64,000 nt of DNA from assembly GCF_040939785.1 (NCBI RefSeq), contig NZ_CP162553.1:6591001-6655000 (forward strand), in the 5' to 3' direction. The translations under genes and the position numbers were made by a program. The first letter of the stretch is position 1. Every line of letters begins with the position of its first letter. The DNA comes from Bradyrhizobium lupini (lineage in GTDB: Bacteria; Pseudomonadota; Alphaproteobacteria; Rhizobiales; Xanthobacteraceae). The notes beneath the pieces are model-generated. The model worked only from the letters and a program-made list of their open reading frames with translations. It did not search any database and was not told the DNA's origin. Shown in pieces: positions 27,611-37,158 of this stretch.

Positions 27611-28966
27611 TTATTCGCGTTCGAGGCTGTCGAGCAGGCGATCGATCAGGGCTTGGGAAGCGCCTTGATAGGCCATCGGCTCGAGCAACGCCGCAATTTT
27701 TTCCGGCGAAAGATGCGCAGTGACATGCGAATCGGCTGCGAGCACCTCGCGCAGATGCTTCTTCTCGGCGACCGCGCGCTTGCTCGCGGCCTCGATCAGA
27801 TGATGCGCATCGCTCTTGCCCATCGTCTCGGCCAGCGCAAAGGTAACCGCTTCCGCCATGATCAGCCCGTGCGTCGCATCGAGATTGCTGCGCATGCGCG
27901 CGGCATCGACATCGAGACCCTCGGCGATGTCGACGATGGCGGCAAGCGCGCCGGAGGTGACCAGCATCAATTGCGGCAGCGTCGGCCATTCCGCGTGCCA
28001 GGGACCGGCGCTGCGTTCGTGGTCCTGCACCTGTGCGGCAAAAATCGTCGCTGCGAGCTGAGGCGCCATGGTCGCGCAGCCGAGCGCGCTTGCGGCTGCG
28101 ACCGGGTTGCGCTTGTGCGGCATGGTCGAGGAGCCGCCGCGGCCTTCCCCGGCGGGCTCGAACGCCTCTGCGACGTCGGTCTGCATCAGCAGCGAGACGT
28201 CGCGCGCGATCTTGCCGCAGCTTCCGGCGAGAATCGCGAAGGCTGATGCGGCTTCCGCGATGCGGTCACGGTGGGTGTGCCAGGGGGCTTCTGGCAATGG
28301 CAGGTTCAGCTCCTGCGCCAGCCGTTCTGAAACGACGAGCCCCTTGTCGCCAAGTGCCGCAAGCGTGCCGGCCGCGCCGCCGAATTGCAGTGCGAGGCCC
28401 TCGCGGCGCAGCCGCCTGAGGCGGCAGCGGGCGCGGGCAAGGCTTGCGGCATATTCGGCGGCCTTCAGTCCGAACGGCATCGGCAGGGCGTGCTGGAGCC
28501 AGGTTCGCGCCACCATTGCCGTGTTGCGATGACTGCGCGCAAGTGCGGCAAAGCCCTTGATGGCGCGGCTGAGATCGGCGTCCAATGCATCGATGCCGGC
28601 GCGAAGCGTGAGCATGGTCGCGCTGTCGATGACGTCCTGGCTGGTCGCGCCCCAATGCACGTAGCGTGCGGCCTCGGCGTCGCCCTTGCCGACATTGGCG
28701 GTCAGAGTCTTGACCAGGGGGATCGCGAGATTGCCGGATCGAGTCGCGGCCTCGGCCAGCGCAGCCATGTCAAAGGTATCGGCCTTGCACGCGGCTTCGA
28801 TCGGGCCCACCGCGGACGCGGGAATCACACCCGTGGCCGCCTCGGCTCGGGCGAGGGCTGCCTCGAAATCGAGCATATTCTGAAGGGTCGACCGGTCGTC
28901 GCAGACCGCGCGCATGGCCACGCTCGACAGCATCGGCGCGAGCAGGGGGGAGAGGGATGTGCTCAT
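27611..28966 (-). CDS. pcaB: 3-carboxy-cis,cis-muconate cycloisomerase
   Basis: The protein has 451 residues of the fumarase/aspartase superfamily, with the signature [12 protein letters not shown] and the blocks HWGATSQDVIDSATML and RTWLQHALPMPFGLK that mark PcaB against PurB. It cyclises 3-carboxymuconate to 4-carboxymuconolactone. It is the first gene of pcaBDC. The dioxygenase genes pcaGH, pcaIJ and the regulator are not in the window. It diverges from coxG across 184 bp. Confidence 0.92.
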   Translation of the reverse strand: MSTSLSPLLAPMLSSVAMRAVCDDRSTLQNMLDFEAALARAEAATGVIPASAVGPIEAACKADTFDMAALAEAATRSGNLAIPLVKTLTANVGKGDAEAARYVHWGATSQDVIDSATMLTLRAGIDALDADLSRAIKGFAALARSHRNTAMVARTWLQHALPMPFGLKAAEYAASLARARCRLRRLRREGLALQFGGAAGTLAALGDKGLVVSERLAQELNLPLPEAPWHTHRDRIAEAASAFAILAGSCGKIARDVSLLMQTDVAEAFEPAGEGRGGSSTMPHKRNPVAAASALGCATMAPQLAATIFAAQVQDHERSAGPWHAEWPTLPQLMLVTSGALAAIVDIAEGLDVDAARMRSNLDATHGLIMAEAVTFALAETMGKSDAHHLIEAASKRAVAEKKHLREVLAADSHVTAHLSPEKIAALLEPMAYQGASQALIDRLLDSLERE

Positions 28967-29150
28967 ATTGTGCGGGACCTAACCACCATGACCCGCCTGT
29001 GCCAATCCCAAACCGGCGGCGCAAGCTTTTTGCAGTTGCGAATATGCATTGCACGTGACCGAGGGCCACCCTTTCTTTTGCCGCCTCCGTGCGGTACTTG
29101 AGCTGCATTATAGTTGCGCGATCCAAGTTCGGTATCCCGGGAGGCACCCA

Positions 29151-29597
29151 ATGGCCATGACGATGAACGGCGAAGTCCAGCTTGCGGCGCCGCGCGAGGC
29201 CGTGTGGGCCAAGCTCAACGATGCCGAGGTGCTGAAGGCCTGCATCCCCGGCTGCGAGGAGCTGGAGAAGACCGACGATGGCGGCTTTCGCGCGACGGCG
29301 AAAATGAAGGTCGGTCCGGTGTCGGCGCGCTTCAAGGGCAAGGTCACACTGTCCGATCTCGACCCGCCGAACGGCTACAAGATCTCCGGCGAAGGCGAGG
29401 GCGGGGTGGCCGGCTTCGCCAAGGGTGGCGCCGTGGTCAAGCTTGCGGAGAAGGACGGCGGCACGCTTTTGTCCTACGAGGTCGAGGCGCAGATCGGCGG
29501 CAAGTTGGCGCAGCTCGGCCAGCGCCTGATCAACGGCGCCGCCAAGAAACTGGCCGACGAATTTTTCGCGAACTTCGCCAAGGCGGTACAGGGCTGA
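29151..29597 (+). CDS. coxG: CoxG-like SRPBCC protein (CO dehydrogenase subunit G)
   Basis: The protein has 148 residues. The CoxG signature NGEVQLAAPREAVWAKLNDAEVLKACIPGCEELEKT starts at residue 6 (cut across 6-40), with VTLSDLDPPNGYKISGEGEGG following. CoxG-type proteins belong to the SRPBCC fold and, in Oligotropha, help recruit CO dehydrogenase to the membrane. ATG 29151 follows GGGAGG. It is 164 nt ahead of coxS and may be separately expressed. Confidence 0.88.
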   Translation: MAMTMNGEVQLAAPREAVWAKLNDAEVLKACIPGCEELEKTDDGGFRATAKMKVGPVSARFKGKVTLSDLDPPNGYKISGEGEGGVAGFAKGGAVVKLAEKDGGTLLSYEVEAQIGGKLAQLGQRLINGAAKKLADEFFANFAKAVQG

Positions 29598-29725
29598 AGG
29601 CCAACACCTCAAGCATTGCGCCTTTCGGCATATCGCGTTTTGTCATGGCGCCTTGCATTCCGGGTGATGTTGCCCCGGGGCATAATGGCCCATATGATGG
29701 GTTGGAATAAATATAAGAACCGCTT

Positions 29726-29740
29726 CGACGGGACCCGTCG
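29726..29740. promoter_or_regulatory. Inverted repeat before coxS
   Basis: CGACGGG-A-CCCGTCG, with 7-bp arms and a 1-nt centre, lies 22 nt before the coxS start codon and just after an AT-rich stretch (GGAATAAATATAAGAACC). This is a plausible repressor site or leader hairpin for the cox genes. It is not a known CoxC/CoxH-type site that I can name. Confidence 0.35.
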
Positions 29741-29761
29741 GGGCGCTGATAGAGAGTGTTT

Positions 29762-30247
<486 letters not shown>

Positions 30248-30280
30248 ACCTCGCGCGCACTCTGCGATCAGGACATTCAG

Positions 30281-31087
30281 ATGTACGATTTCAAATACCA
30301 TCGCCCCGGGACCGTTCGGCAGGCCGCCAACCTCCTGGTGAAGAACGAAGATGCCAAGGTGATCGCCGGCGGCCACACGCTGATTCCCGTCATGAAGCAG
30401 CGCCTCGCCAGCCCGCCGCATCTGGTCGACCTCTCCCATATCGATGGGCTCAACACGATCGAGATGAAGGGCCGCGCGCTCGTGATCGGTGCCACCGCCA
30501 GGCATGCCGAGGTCGCAAGCTCCGCCATCGTCGGCGAGGCGATCCCGGCGCTCGCGAACCTGGCCGGCCAGATCGGCGATCCCGCCGTGCGCCACAAGGG
30601 CACGATCGGCGGCTCGCTCGCCAACAACGACCCGACAGCGGACTATCCGGCTGCCGTGCTTGCGCTCGGCGCCACCATCGTCACCAACAAGCGCCGCCTC
30701 AAGGCGGAGGAGTTTTTCCAGGGCCTGTTCACGACGGCGCTCGAAGCCGACGAGATCATCACCAAGGTGATGTTCCCGCTGCCGAAGAAGGCGGCCTATA
30801 TCAAGTTCCGCAACCAGGCCTCGCGTTACGCGCTGGTCGGCGTGTTCGTGGCGCGGCGTCCCTCCGACGTGCGGGTCGCGGTCACCGGCGCCGGCTCCGA
30901 AGGCGTGTTCCGTGTCACCGCGTTCGAGGAAGCCCTGAAGAAGCGCTTCGCCGCGAAGGCGCTTGACGGCATCGAGGTGCCCGCGGACGGCCTCAACAGC
31001 GACATCCATGGCAGCGCCGAATACCGCGCGCATCTTATCGGCGTGCTGACGCGGCGCGCCCTCGACGCCGCCAACGCCAAGGAATGA
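30281..31087 (+). CDS. coxM: CO dehydrogenase-type medium subunit, FAD-binding
   Basis: The protein has 268 residues. FAD-binding motifs AGGHTLIPVMKQR (residues ~28-40) and TIGGSLANNDPTADYPAAVLAL (~108-128) are typical of CoxM, as is the C-terminal CO_deh_flav_C domain. It takes electrons from CoxS. It lies between coxS and coxD. No coxL is found on either side. Confidence 0.92.
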   Translation: MYDFKYHRPGTVRQAANLLVKNEDAKVIAGGHTLIPVMKQRLASPPHLVDLSHIDGLNTIEMKGRALVIGATARHAEVASSAIVGEAIPALANLAGQIGDPAVRHKGTIGGSLANNDPTADYPAAVLALGATIVTNKRRLKAEEFFQGLFTTALEADEIITKVMFPLPKKAAYIKFRNQASRYALVGVFVARRPSDVRVAVTGAGSEGVFRVTAFEEALKKRFAAKALDGIEVPADGLNSDIHGSAEYRAHLIGVLTRRALDAANAKE

Positions 31088-31149
31088 GTGATCCTCACGC
31101 CTCGGCCCAAACTTGTCCCCGGTGAGGGCGTAGCGAGACTGGCTTTTTC

Positions 31150-32085
31150 ATGACCTCAGCGGCCAATACGTCCGGTGCCAATACTTCAGTTGTATTGCCG
31201 GCATCGGTCGATTCGATGCTCGAACTCCTGACGTCGCGCGGCTATCTCGCCGAGCGATCGCTGGCCACGGTGACCTATCTGTCGCTGCGCATGGGCCGGC
31301 CGCTGTTTCTGGAAGGCGAAGCCGGCGTCGGCAAGACCGAGATCGCAAAAGTGCTGTCGGCGGCCTTGGGGCGGAAGCTGATCCGCCTGCAGTGTTACGA
31401 AGGCCTCGACGTTTCCTCGGCGGTCTACGAATGGAATAGCGCCGCGCAGATGATCGCGATCCGGATGGCGGAAGCCGCCGGCGACACCGATCGCGATCAG
31501 CTCTCCTCCGATATCTTCGCCGACCGCTACATGATCAAGCGGCCGCTGCTGCAGGCGCTGGAGCCCGACGTTGCGGGACCGCCGGTGCTCTTGATCGACG
31601 AGCTCGACCGCGCCGACGAGGCGTTCGAGGCATATCTGCTCGAAATCCTCAGCGACTTCCAGGTGACGATTCCCGAATTCGGCACCGTGAAGGCGCCGCA
31701 TCCGCCGATCGTGATCATCACCTCCAACCGTACCCGCGAGATCCATGACGCGCTGAAGCGGCGCTGTCTCTATCACTGGGTCGATTATCCCGACGCCGAT
31801 CGCGAGCTCGCGATCGTCAAGTCGCGCGTGCCGGGCATCTCCGCGAAACTGTCGCAGCAGGTCGTGCGCTTCGTCCAGGCGCTGCGCAATCAGGATTTCT
31901 ACAAATCGCCGGGCGTTGCCGAGACCATCGACTGGGCCACTGCGCTGTCGGAGCTCGACGCCCGCTCGCTGACCCCGCAAGTGGTCGGCGACACGCTGGG
32001 CGCGCTGCTCAAATACCAGGACGACATCACGCGGATGCAGGGCGACACCTTGCAGAAGGTGCTGAAGGACGCGACGAGCGAGTAA
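31150..32085 (+). CDS. coxD: MoxR-type AAA+ ATPase (CoxD)
   Basis: The protein has 311 residues. Walker A is FLEGEAGVGKTEIAK, Walker B VLLIDELDRADEAFEAYLLE, sensor 1 IVIITSNRTREI, and the second-region Arg is in LKRRCLYHW. CoxD-type ATPases mature the Cu-S-Mo active site of CO dehydrogenase together with CoxE. It follows coxM by 62 nt and precedes coxE, with a repeat element between. Confidence 0.9.
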   Translation: MTSAANTSGANTSVVLPASVDSMLELLTSRGYLAERSLATVTYLSLRMGRPLFLEGEAGVGKTEIAKVLSAALGRKLIRLQCYEGLDVSSAVYEWNSAAQMIAIRMAEAAGDTDRDQLSSDIFADRYMIKRPLLQALEPDVAGPPVLLIDELDRADEAFEAYLLEILSDFQVTIPEFGTVKAPHPPIVIITSNRTREIHDALKRRCLYHWVDYPDADRELAIVKSRVPGISAKLSQQVVRFVQALRNQDFYKSPGVAETIDWATALSELDARSLTPQVVGDTLGALLKYQDDITRMQGDTLQKVLKDATSE

Positions 32086-32088
32086 CTT

Positions 32089-32211
32089 GTCATTCCGGGG
32101 CGCGCGGGAGCGTGAACTCTGGTGCGCAATTGCGCACCTGAGAATCTCGCGCCACAATCTCTGGATTCCGGGTTCGTCGCTTCGCGACGCGCCGGAATGA
32201 CGGAGCGAGGA
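32089..32211. repeat. Palindromic repeat, GTCATTCCGG family
   Basis: Ends GTCATTCCGG and CCGGAATGAC are perfect complements over 123 nt, with a perfect inner 18-bp palindrome GGTGCGCAATTGCGCACC (32121-32138). It fills the gap between coxD and coxE; the last arm ends 7 nt before the coxE start codon, so the coxE ribosome site lies next to the stem. A short relative is at 36654-36691. Confidence 0.8.
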
Positions 32212-32217
32212 AAGACC

Positions 32218-33420
32218 ATGGCCATCAACCACCTTGCGCCTGAGCAGACCGAGCAGTTCGCCGACAACATCGTGGGCTTCGCCCGCGCGCTGCGTTCGGC
32301 CGGCATGCCGGTCGGGCCGGGTGCGGTCATCGATGCCATGAGCGCGCTTGAGGTGATCGACATCGGCCACCGCGCCGACGTCTTCACCACCCTGGAGGCG
32401 ATCTTCGTCAAGCGCCACGAGCATGCGCTGATCTTCAAACAGGCCTTCAACCTGTTCTTCCGGGCGTCGGAAGAGTGGAAGCACATGCTGGATTCGGTGC
32501 CGCTGCCGGAGCAGGCCAAGAAGAAGCCGCAGGCCGGCTCCCGCCGCGTCCAGGAGGCGATGTCGCAGCCGCGCATGACGGAGACGCCGCAGCACCAGGA
32601 GCAGGATTTGCGCCTGTCGTTCTCCGACAAGGAAATCCTTCAGAAGAAGGATTTCGCTCAGATGAGCGCGGCCGAGATCACCGAAGCGCTCCGCGCTGTC
32701 GAGCGGATGCGGCTGCCGCAGGCCGAGCTATTGACGCGCCGGCACCGGCCTGATGCGCGCGGGCTTCGTCTCGATTTGCGCCGCACCTTACGCGCGTCCT
32801 TGCGCACCGGTGGCGACATCATCGACATCCATCGCCTCGGGCGGATCGAGAAACCGGCGCCGATCGTCGCGCTGCTCGACATCTCGGGTTCGATGAGCGA
32901 GTACACCCGCCTGTTCCTGCATTTCCTGCATGCCATAGGGGACGCGCGAAAACGTGTCTCGGTGTTCCTGTTCGGCACTCGCCTCACCAACGTGACCCGG
33001 GCGCTGCGCCAGCGCGACCCCGACGAGGCGCTGGCGAGCTGCTCGGCCTCGGTCGAGGACTGGGCCGGCGGCACGCGGATCTCGGCCTCCCTGCACAATT
33101 TCAACAAATTGTGGGCGCGGCGCGTGCTGAGCCAGGGCGCCATCGTGCTGCTGATCTCCGACGGGCTGGAGCGGGAAGCCGATTCCAAGCTCGCCTTCGA
33201 GATGGACCGGCTGCACCGTTCCTGCCGGCGGCTGATCTGGCTCAACCCGCTGCTGCGGTTTGGCGGCTTCGAGGCCAAGGCCCAGGGCATCAAAATGATG
33301 CTGCCGCACGTTGACGAATTCCGTCCGGTACATAATTTGAGCTCGATCCAGGAGCTGATCACCACGCTCTCCCGGCCGCTGCCGCCGCATCACCGCAGCT
33401 TGATCCGCTCCGCAGCCTGA
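32218..33420 (+). CDS. coxE: vWA-domain protein CoxE
   Basis: The protein has 400 residues. A helical N-terminal part is followed by a von Willebrand A domain with the MIDAS motif ALLDISGSMSEYT, plus GGTRISASLHNFN and VLLISDGLERE. CoxE proteins pair with the MoxR ATPase CoxD in maturation of the Mo active site. ATG 32218 follows GCGAGGAAA. The frame is open upstream, but that stretch is the repeat element. Confidence 0.9.
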   Translation: MAINHLAPEQTEQFADNIVGFARALRSAGMPVGPGAVIDAMSALEVIDIGHRADVFTTLEAIFVKRHEHALIFKQAFNLFFRASEEWKHMLDSVPLPEQAKKKPQAGSRRVQEAMSQPRMTETPQHQEQDLRLSFSDKEILQKKDFAQMSAAEITEALRAVERMRLPQAELLTRRHRPDARGLRLDLRRTLRASLRTGGDIIDIHRLGRIEKPAPIVALLDISGSMSEYTRLFLHFLHAIGDARKRVSVFLFGTRLTNVTRALRQRDPDEALASCSASVEDWAGGTRISASLHNFNKLWARRVLSQGAIVLLISDGLEREADSKLAFEMDRLHRSCRRLIWLNPLLRFGGFEAKAQGIKMMLPHVDEFRPVHNLSSIQELITTLSRPLPPHHRSLIRSAA

Positions 33421-33429
33421 GAGGTAGCC

Positions 33430-33753
33430 ATGCTCGATCGCGACGAGGATATTCTGAAGGCGGCGGAGGACTGGCAGAAGGCCGGCCGTGGCGTCGCGCT
33501 CGCCACCGTGGTCGAGACCTGGGGCTCGGCACCGCGTCCGGCGGGCTCGAGCCTAGTCATCAACGACGAGGGCACGTTCCTGGGGTCCGTCTCCGGCGGC
33601 TGCGTCGAGGGCGCCGTGGTCACGGAGGCCATGGATGTGATCCAGAGCGGCAAGCCCAGGATGCTGGAGTTTGGGGTTGCCGACGAGACTGCCTGGAATG
33701 TCGGGCTGTCCTGCGGCGGCACCATCCGCGTCTTCGTCGAGAAAGTCGGCTAG
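33430..33753 (+). CDS. XdhC/CoxI N-terminal domain protein
   Basis: The protein has 107 residues covering only the XdhC_CoxI domain: ALATVVETWGSAPRPAGSSL, GSVSGGCVEGAVV and NVGLSCGGTIRVFVEK. XdhC proteins bind molybdopterin cofactor and hand it to Mo hydroxylases. It ends at TAG and the C-terminal Rossmann half starts 2 nt later as a separate gene. Such split pairs occur in cox clusters (CoxF/CoxI), so I do not call a frameshift. Confidence 0.88.
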   Translation: MLDRDEDILKAAEDWQKAGRGVALATVVETWGSAPRPAGSSLVINDEGTFLGSVSGGCVEGAVVTEAMDVIQSGKPRMLEFGVADETAWNVGLSCGGTIRVFVEKVG

Positions 33754-33755
33754 CC

Positions 33756-34457
33756 GTGAAGCTCGAGATCCTGCACGAACTCAATACCGAGCGCGCCGCG
33801 CGCCGCGCGGTGATTTTGATCACCGACACCGAGAGTGGTGAGCAGCGCCTGGTGAAGGCCAAGGATTTTGCCAAGGATCCATTAGGCGCCGAGCTCGACA
33901 AGCAGCTTCGCATGGGCAAAAGCGCCAGCGTCGAAGCCGGCGGCAAGAAGCTTTTCCTCAACGTCTATGCGCCGACCGCAAAGCTCGTCATCGTCGGCGC
34001 CGTCCATATCAGCCAGGCCCTGGCACCGCTGGCGCGCTCGCTCGGCTACGACGTCACCGTGGTCGATCCGCGCACGGCCTTTGCGAGCCCCGAGCGCTTC
34101 CCCGACGTTCCACTGGTCGCGGAATGGCCCGACACGGCGCTGCCGCTGCTCAACGTCGACGCCTACACGGCCTTCGTCGCGGTAACGCACGATCCCAAGA
34201 TCGACGATCCCGCGCTGCTGCACGCCTTCGAGCGCAACTGCTTCTATATCGGCGCGCTCGGATCGCGGAAGACGCACGCCAAGCGCGGCGCCCGGCTGCG
34301 GGCGCAAGGCGCCAAGGAGGCTGACATCGCGCGCATTCACGCGCCGATCGGGCTTGCGATCGGCGCGGTCTCGCCGTCCGAGATCGCGGTCTCGATCATG
34401 GCCGAGATCACGGCGGTGCTTCGCCTGCCGCCCAAAGAAAAAGAAGAAGCCGCATGA
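33756..34457 (+). CDS. XdhC/CoxI-type protein, Rossmann domain
   Basis: The protein has 233 residues. The N-terminal ~65 residues are distinctive. The C-terminal XdhC Rossmann part has KLVIVGAVHISQALAPLARSLG, VVDPRTAFASPERFP, TAFVAVTHDPKIDDPAL, YIGALGSRKTHAKR and HAPIGLAIGAVSPSEIAVSI. GTG 33756 is the start, 2 nt after the preceding stop. The gene overlaps the MoeA-MobA fusion by 4 nt. It probably works with the half protein upstream in loading sulfurated Mo cofactor. Confidence 0.88.
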   Translation: MKLEILHELNTERAARRAVILITDTESGEQRLVKAKDFAKDPLGAELDKQLRMGKSASVEAGGKKLFLNVYAPTAKLVIVGAVHISQALAPLARSLGYDVTVVDPRTAFASPERFPDVPLVAEWPDTALPLLNVDAYTAFVAVTHDPKIDDPALLHAFERNCFYIGALGSRKTHAKRGARLRAQGAKEADIARIHAPIGLAIGAVSPSEIAVSIMAEITAVLRLPPKEKEEAA

Positions 34458-36058
34458 AGTTCGGCCCGGCGAGTCCCAGGGATGCGATCGGCGGGGTGAC
34501 CGTCCACACCCTGCGCCAGGGACCGCTGGTGCTGAAAAAGGGCACGACGATCGGCCCGGCCGAGGTCGAGGCGCTGGAGCGCGCCGGCATCAAGGACGTT
34601 GTGGTGGTGCGGATGGAGGAGGGCGATGTCTCCGAGGACATCGCTGCCGCCAGCATCGCGCTCGCGGTCGGCGGCGAGGGCATCCATGTCGAGCGCGCCT
34701 TCACCGGCCGGGCCAATCTGTTCGCCGCGCAGCCAGGCGTGCTGGTGATCGATCGCGCCGCGGTGGACCGCATCAACAATATCGACGAGGCCATTACCTT
34801 TGCCACGCTCTCCGCCTACAAGCCGGTGGTCGAGGGCGAGATGGTCGGCACCGTCAAGATCATCCCGTTCGGCGTCAAAGGAAACTTGCGTGATGCCGCG
34901 GTGAAGGCCGCGGGTCGCGACGTTCTGAAGATCGCGCCTTACGTCATCAAGCGCGTCGGCGTGGTCTCGACGCTGCTGCCCGGCCTGTCCTCCAAGGTGA
35001 TCGACAAGACGTTGCGGGTCACCGCCGAGCGGCTGGCGCCAGCCGGAGCCGGCATCATCGCGGAGCGGCGGGTTCCGCATGAGGAGCAGGCGCTGTCGGC
35101 TGCGATCAAGGAACTGCTGGGACTTGGCGCCGAGCTCGTGATCGTGTTCGGTGCATCCGCGATCGCCGACCGCCGCGACGTGATCCCTGCGGCCGTGACC
35201 GGCATCGGCGGCGAGATCGAGCATTTCGGCATGCCGGTGGATCCCGGCAACCTGCTGCTGATTGCCCGGGCCGGCGCCGTGCCGGTGCTGGGCGCGCCCG
35301 GCTGCGCGCGCTCGCCGGTCGAGAACGGCTTTGACTGGGTGCTGATGCGGCTGCTCGCGGGCATCAAGGTGACGCGGTCCGAGCTGATGGGCATGGGTGT
35401 TGGCGGCCTCCTGATGGAGATCGTCACGCGCCCGCAGCCGCGCGCAAAACCGGAGATCGAGGGCAACAACCAGGTCGCGGTCATCGTGCTCGCAGCAGGC
35501 CGCTCGACCCGGATGGGTGGGCCGAACAAGCTACTGGCCGAGCTCGATGGCAAGAAGCTGGTGCGAATAGCGACCGAGCAGGCGCTGGCCTCCAAGGCGT
35601 CCGAGGTGATCGTCGTCACCGGCCATCAGACCGAGCTGATCGAACAAGCCTTGCAGGGCCTGAAGGTGCGTTTCGTCAAAAATCCGGATTTTGCCGGCGG
35701 CATCGCAAGCTCGGTCAAGGCGGGCATCGCGGCCGTTCCCGAGACGTCCGACGGCGCCGTGGTCTGCCTCGGCGACATGCCGCTGATCGACGCCGGCCTG
35801 ATCGATCGTCTCATCGACGCGTTCGCACCGGACCGCGGCAATCTCATCGTCGTGCCCGTCAGCGAAGGTCGCCGCGGCAACCCTGTGCTGTGGTCGCGCC
35901 GCTTCTTCAAGGAGTTGATGACGCTCGACGGCGATGTCGGCGCGCGCCATCTGATCGCCAAGCACACCGAGGCCGTTGCCGAAGTGCCGGTCGACGGCGA
36001 GAGCGCCTTCCTCGACATCGACACGCCGCAGGCATTGGAAGCGGCACGGCGGGGATAG
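34454..36058 (+). CDS. Molybdopterin-binding MoeA-like / MobA-like cytidylyl- or guanylyltransferase fusion
   Basis: The protein has 534 residues. The N-terminal ~330 residues are a MoeA/MoCF-type molybdopterin-binding domain (VLKKGTTIG near the start, VIVFGASAIADRRDVIP and GMPVDPGNLLLIARAGAVPVLG). The C-terminal ~190 residues are an NTP transferase of the MobA/MocA type (VIVLAAGRSTRMGGPNKLL, GLKVRFVKNPDFAGGIASSV, VCLGDMPLID). The second part probably attaches CMP or GMP to Mo cofactor. CO dehydrogenase uses the cytosine form (MCD), so a MocA role fits. It overlaps the previous gene (ATGA) and ends the cox cluster. Confidence 0.88.
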   Translation: MKFGPASPRDAIGGVTVHTLRQGPLVLKKGTTIGPAEVEALERAGIKDVVVVRMEEGDVSEDIAAASIALAVGGEGIHVERAFTGRANLFAAQPGVLVIDRAAVDRINNIDEAITFATLSAYKPVVEGEMVGTVKIIPFGVKGNLRDAAVKAAGRDVLKIAPYVIKRVGVVSTLLPGLSSKVIDKTLRVTAERLAPAGAGIIAERRVPHEEQALSAAIKELLGLGAELVIVFGASAIADRRDVIPAAVTGIGGEIEHFGMPVDPGNLLLIARAGAVPVLGAPGCARSPVENGFDWVLMRLLAGIKVTRSELMGMGVGGLLMEIVTRPQPRAKPEIEGNNQVAVIVLAAGRSTRMGGPNKLLAELDGKKLVRIATEQALASKASEVIVVTGHQTELIEQALQGLKVRFVKNPDFAGGIASSVKAGIAAVPETSDGAVVCLGDMPLIDAGLIDRLIDAFAPDRGNLIVVPVSEGRRGNPVLWSRRFFKELMTLDGDVGARHLIAKHTEAVAEVPVDGESAFLDIDTPQALEAARRG

Positions 36059-36064
36059 CGGTTC

Positions 36065-36156
36065 GTAGGGTAGGCAAAGGCGCGCAGCGCCGTGCCCACC
36101 ATCCCTCGACACGGTGGTGTTTGATTGGTAGGCACGCGTCGCTTTGCCCACCTACC
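36065..36156. repeat. Palindromic repeat, GTAGGGTGGGCAAAG family, second copy
   Basis: It starts GTAGGGTAGGCAAAGGCGCG and ends CGCTTTGCCCACCTAC. It shares the left half with the element at 2166-2251 and differs in the middle. It lies directly after the MoeA-MobA gene, so it may also end the cox transcript. Confidence 0.78.
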
Positions 36157-36252
36157 GCGCCGCCCAGGCCTCAATTCAACGCCCCGTTCACCATCTGGAA
36201 ACAACCGCCGCTTACAGTCACCTTCACCTGCCTTGGGGGGAGGGGTTTTTCC

Positions 36253-36642
36253 ATGGCTTCGAACGTCGTCGCGCGCCGTTGCGCGATGTTTTTCTTTGCG
36301 CTGTCCGTCTGCATCGCGGGCGCTCGCCATATCACGGATGCGCATGCCGCCGGTGCATTTGCGGTCGGCAAGTGCGGCGCTTACGGCCAGGCCTTTGATT
36401 ATGGCGCCGAGCACGAAGCCCGTGCGGCGGCGCAGAAGCAGTGCAAGGGCGATTGCACGACCGTGACGATGAAGCGCGCCTGCGCCGCGATGTCGGTCGA
36501 TCTTTCCAATCCCTGCGGCGCCTATGGCTATGCCGTCAAGCCGAAGATCTCGACCACGCTCAATGCCGCCACGCGCGAATGCTACAAATACGGCGGCAAG
36601 GAATGCGTGATCCGCGCCTGGGCCTGCGACGCCAAGGGTTGA
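36253..36642 (+). CDS. DUF4189-domain secreted protein
   Basis: The protein has 129 residues. A signal peptide (cleavage likely after ITDAHA, ~residue 32) precedes a Cys-rich DUF4189 domain: GKCGAYGQAFDYG, ARAAAQKQCKGDCTTV, then CGAYGYAV and AATRECYKYGGKECVIRAWACDAKG. The Cys pattern suggests disulfides in the periplasm. ATG 36253 has a GGGGAGGGG stretch upstream. Function is not established for the family. Confidence 0.82.
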   Translation: MASNVVARRCAMFFFALSVCIAGARHITDAHAAGAFAVGKCGAYGQAFDYGAEHEARAAAQKQCKGDCTTVTMKRACAAMSVDLSNPCGAYGYAVKPKISTTLNAATRECYKYGGKECVIRAWACDAKG

Positions 36643-36653
36643 TTCCTGTTGCA

Positions 36654-36691
36654 GTCATTCCGATCGTGCGTAGCATCGAATCCGGAATGAC
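36654..36691. repeat. Short palindromic repeat, GTCATTCCG family
   Basis: Arms GTCATTCCG and CGGAATGAC are perfect complements with a 20-nt middle. It is a short relative of the element at 32089-32211. It sits between two plus-strand genes and ends 13 nt before the next start codon. Confidence 0.65.
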
Positions 36692-36704
36692 AGTCGGGAG
36701 TTGC

Positions 36705-37115
36705 ATGCAGTTCGATACCAAGATCGCCATCGTGATTCGTACCGATCTTCAAGCCTGGCAGAAGCTCAACGTCGCGGCCTTCCTCACCAGCGGCATCGCC
36801 GCGGCCTTTCCGGAATGCATCGGCGAGCCCTATGAGGACGCGTCGGGCACGAAATATCACGCGCTGATCGGTCAGCCGATCCTGATCTATGGCGCCGACG
36901 GTCCCGCATTGACGCGCGCGCTCGATCGGGCCCTGACGCGCAACGTCAAGCCGGCGGTCTACACCGAGGACATGTTCAAGACCACTCATGATGCGGCCAA
37001 CCGCGAGGTGGTGAGGGCAGTGGCGCGCACCGATCTCGATCTCGTCGGTCTCGCGATGCGCGCGGAGCGCAAGGTGATCGACAAGATCGTCGACGGGTTG
37101 AAGTTTCATAGTTGA
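36705..37115 (+). CDS. DUF2000-family protein
   Basis: The protein has 136 residues: KIAIVIRTDLQAWQKLNVAAFL, ECIGEPYEDASGTKYHAL, QPILIYGADGPALTRAL and YTEDMFKTTHDAANREVV. I recognise this as the DUF2000 (PTH2-like fold) family, of unknown function. The start ATG 36705 follows GGGAG. No signal peptide is present, so it is cytosolic. Confidence 0.8.
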   Translation: MQFDTKIAIVIRTDLQAWQKLNVAAFLTSGIAAAFPECIGEPYEDASGTKYHALIGQPILIYGADGPALTRALDRALTRNVKPAVYTEDMFKTTHDAANREVVRAVARTDLDLVGLAMRAERKVIDKIVDGLKFHS

Positions 37116-37158
37116 CGTGAACGCGCGCGGTCTTGCGCGCGCTTCCACCTGCGATGCC

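Noticed and set aside
33430..34457. Split XdhC/CoxI protein as a frameshift
   Set aside because: The first half ends at a proper stop and the second has its own start 2 nt on with a distinct N-terminal extension; such two-gene arrangements occur in cox clusters.
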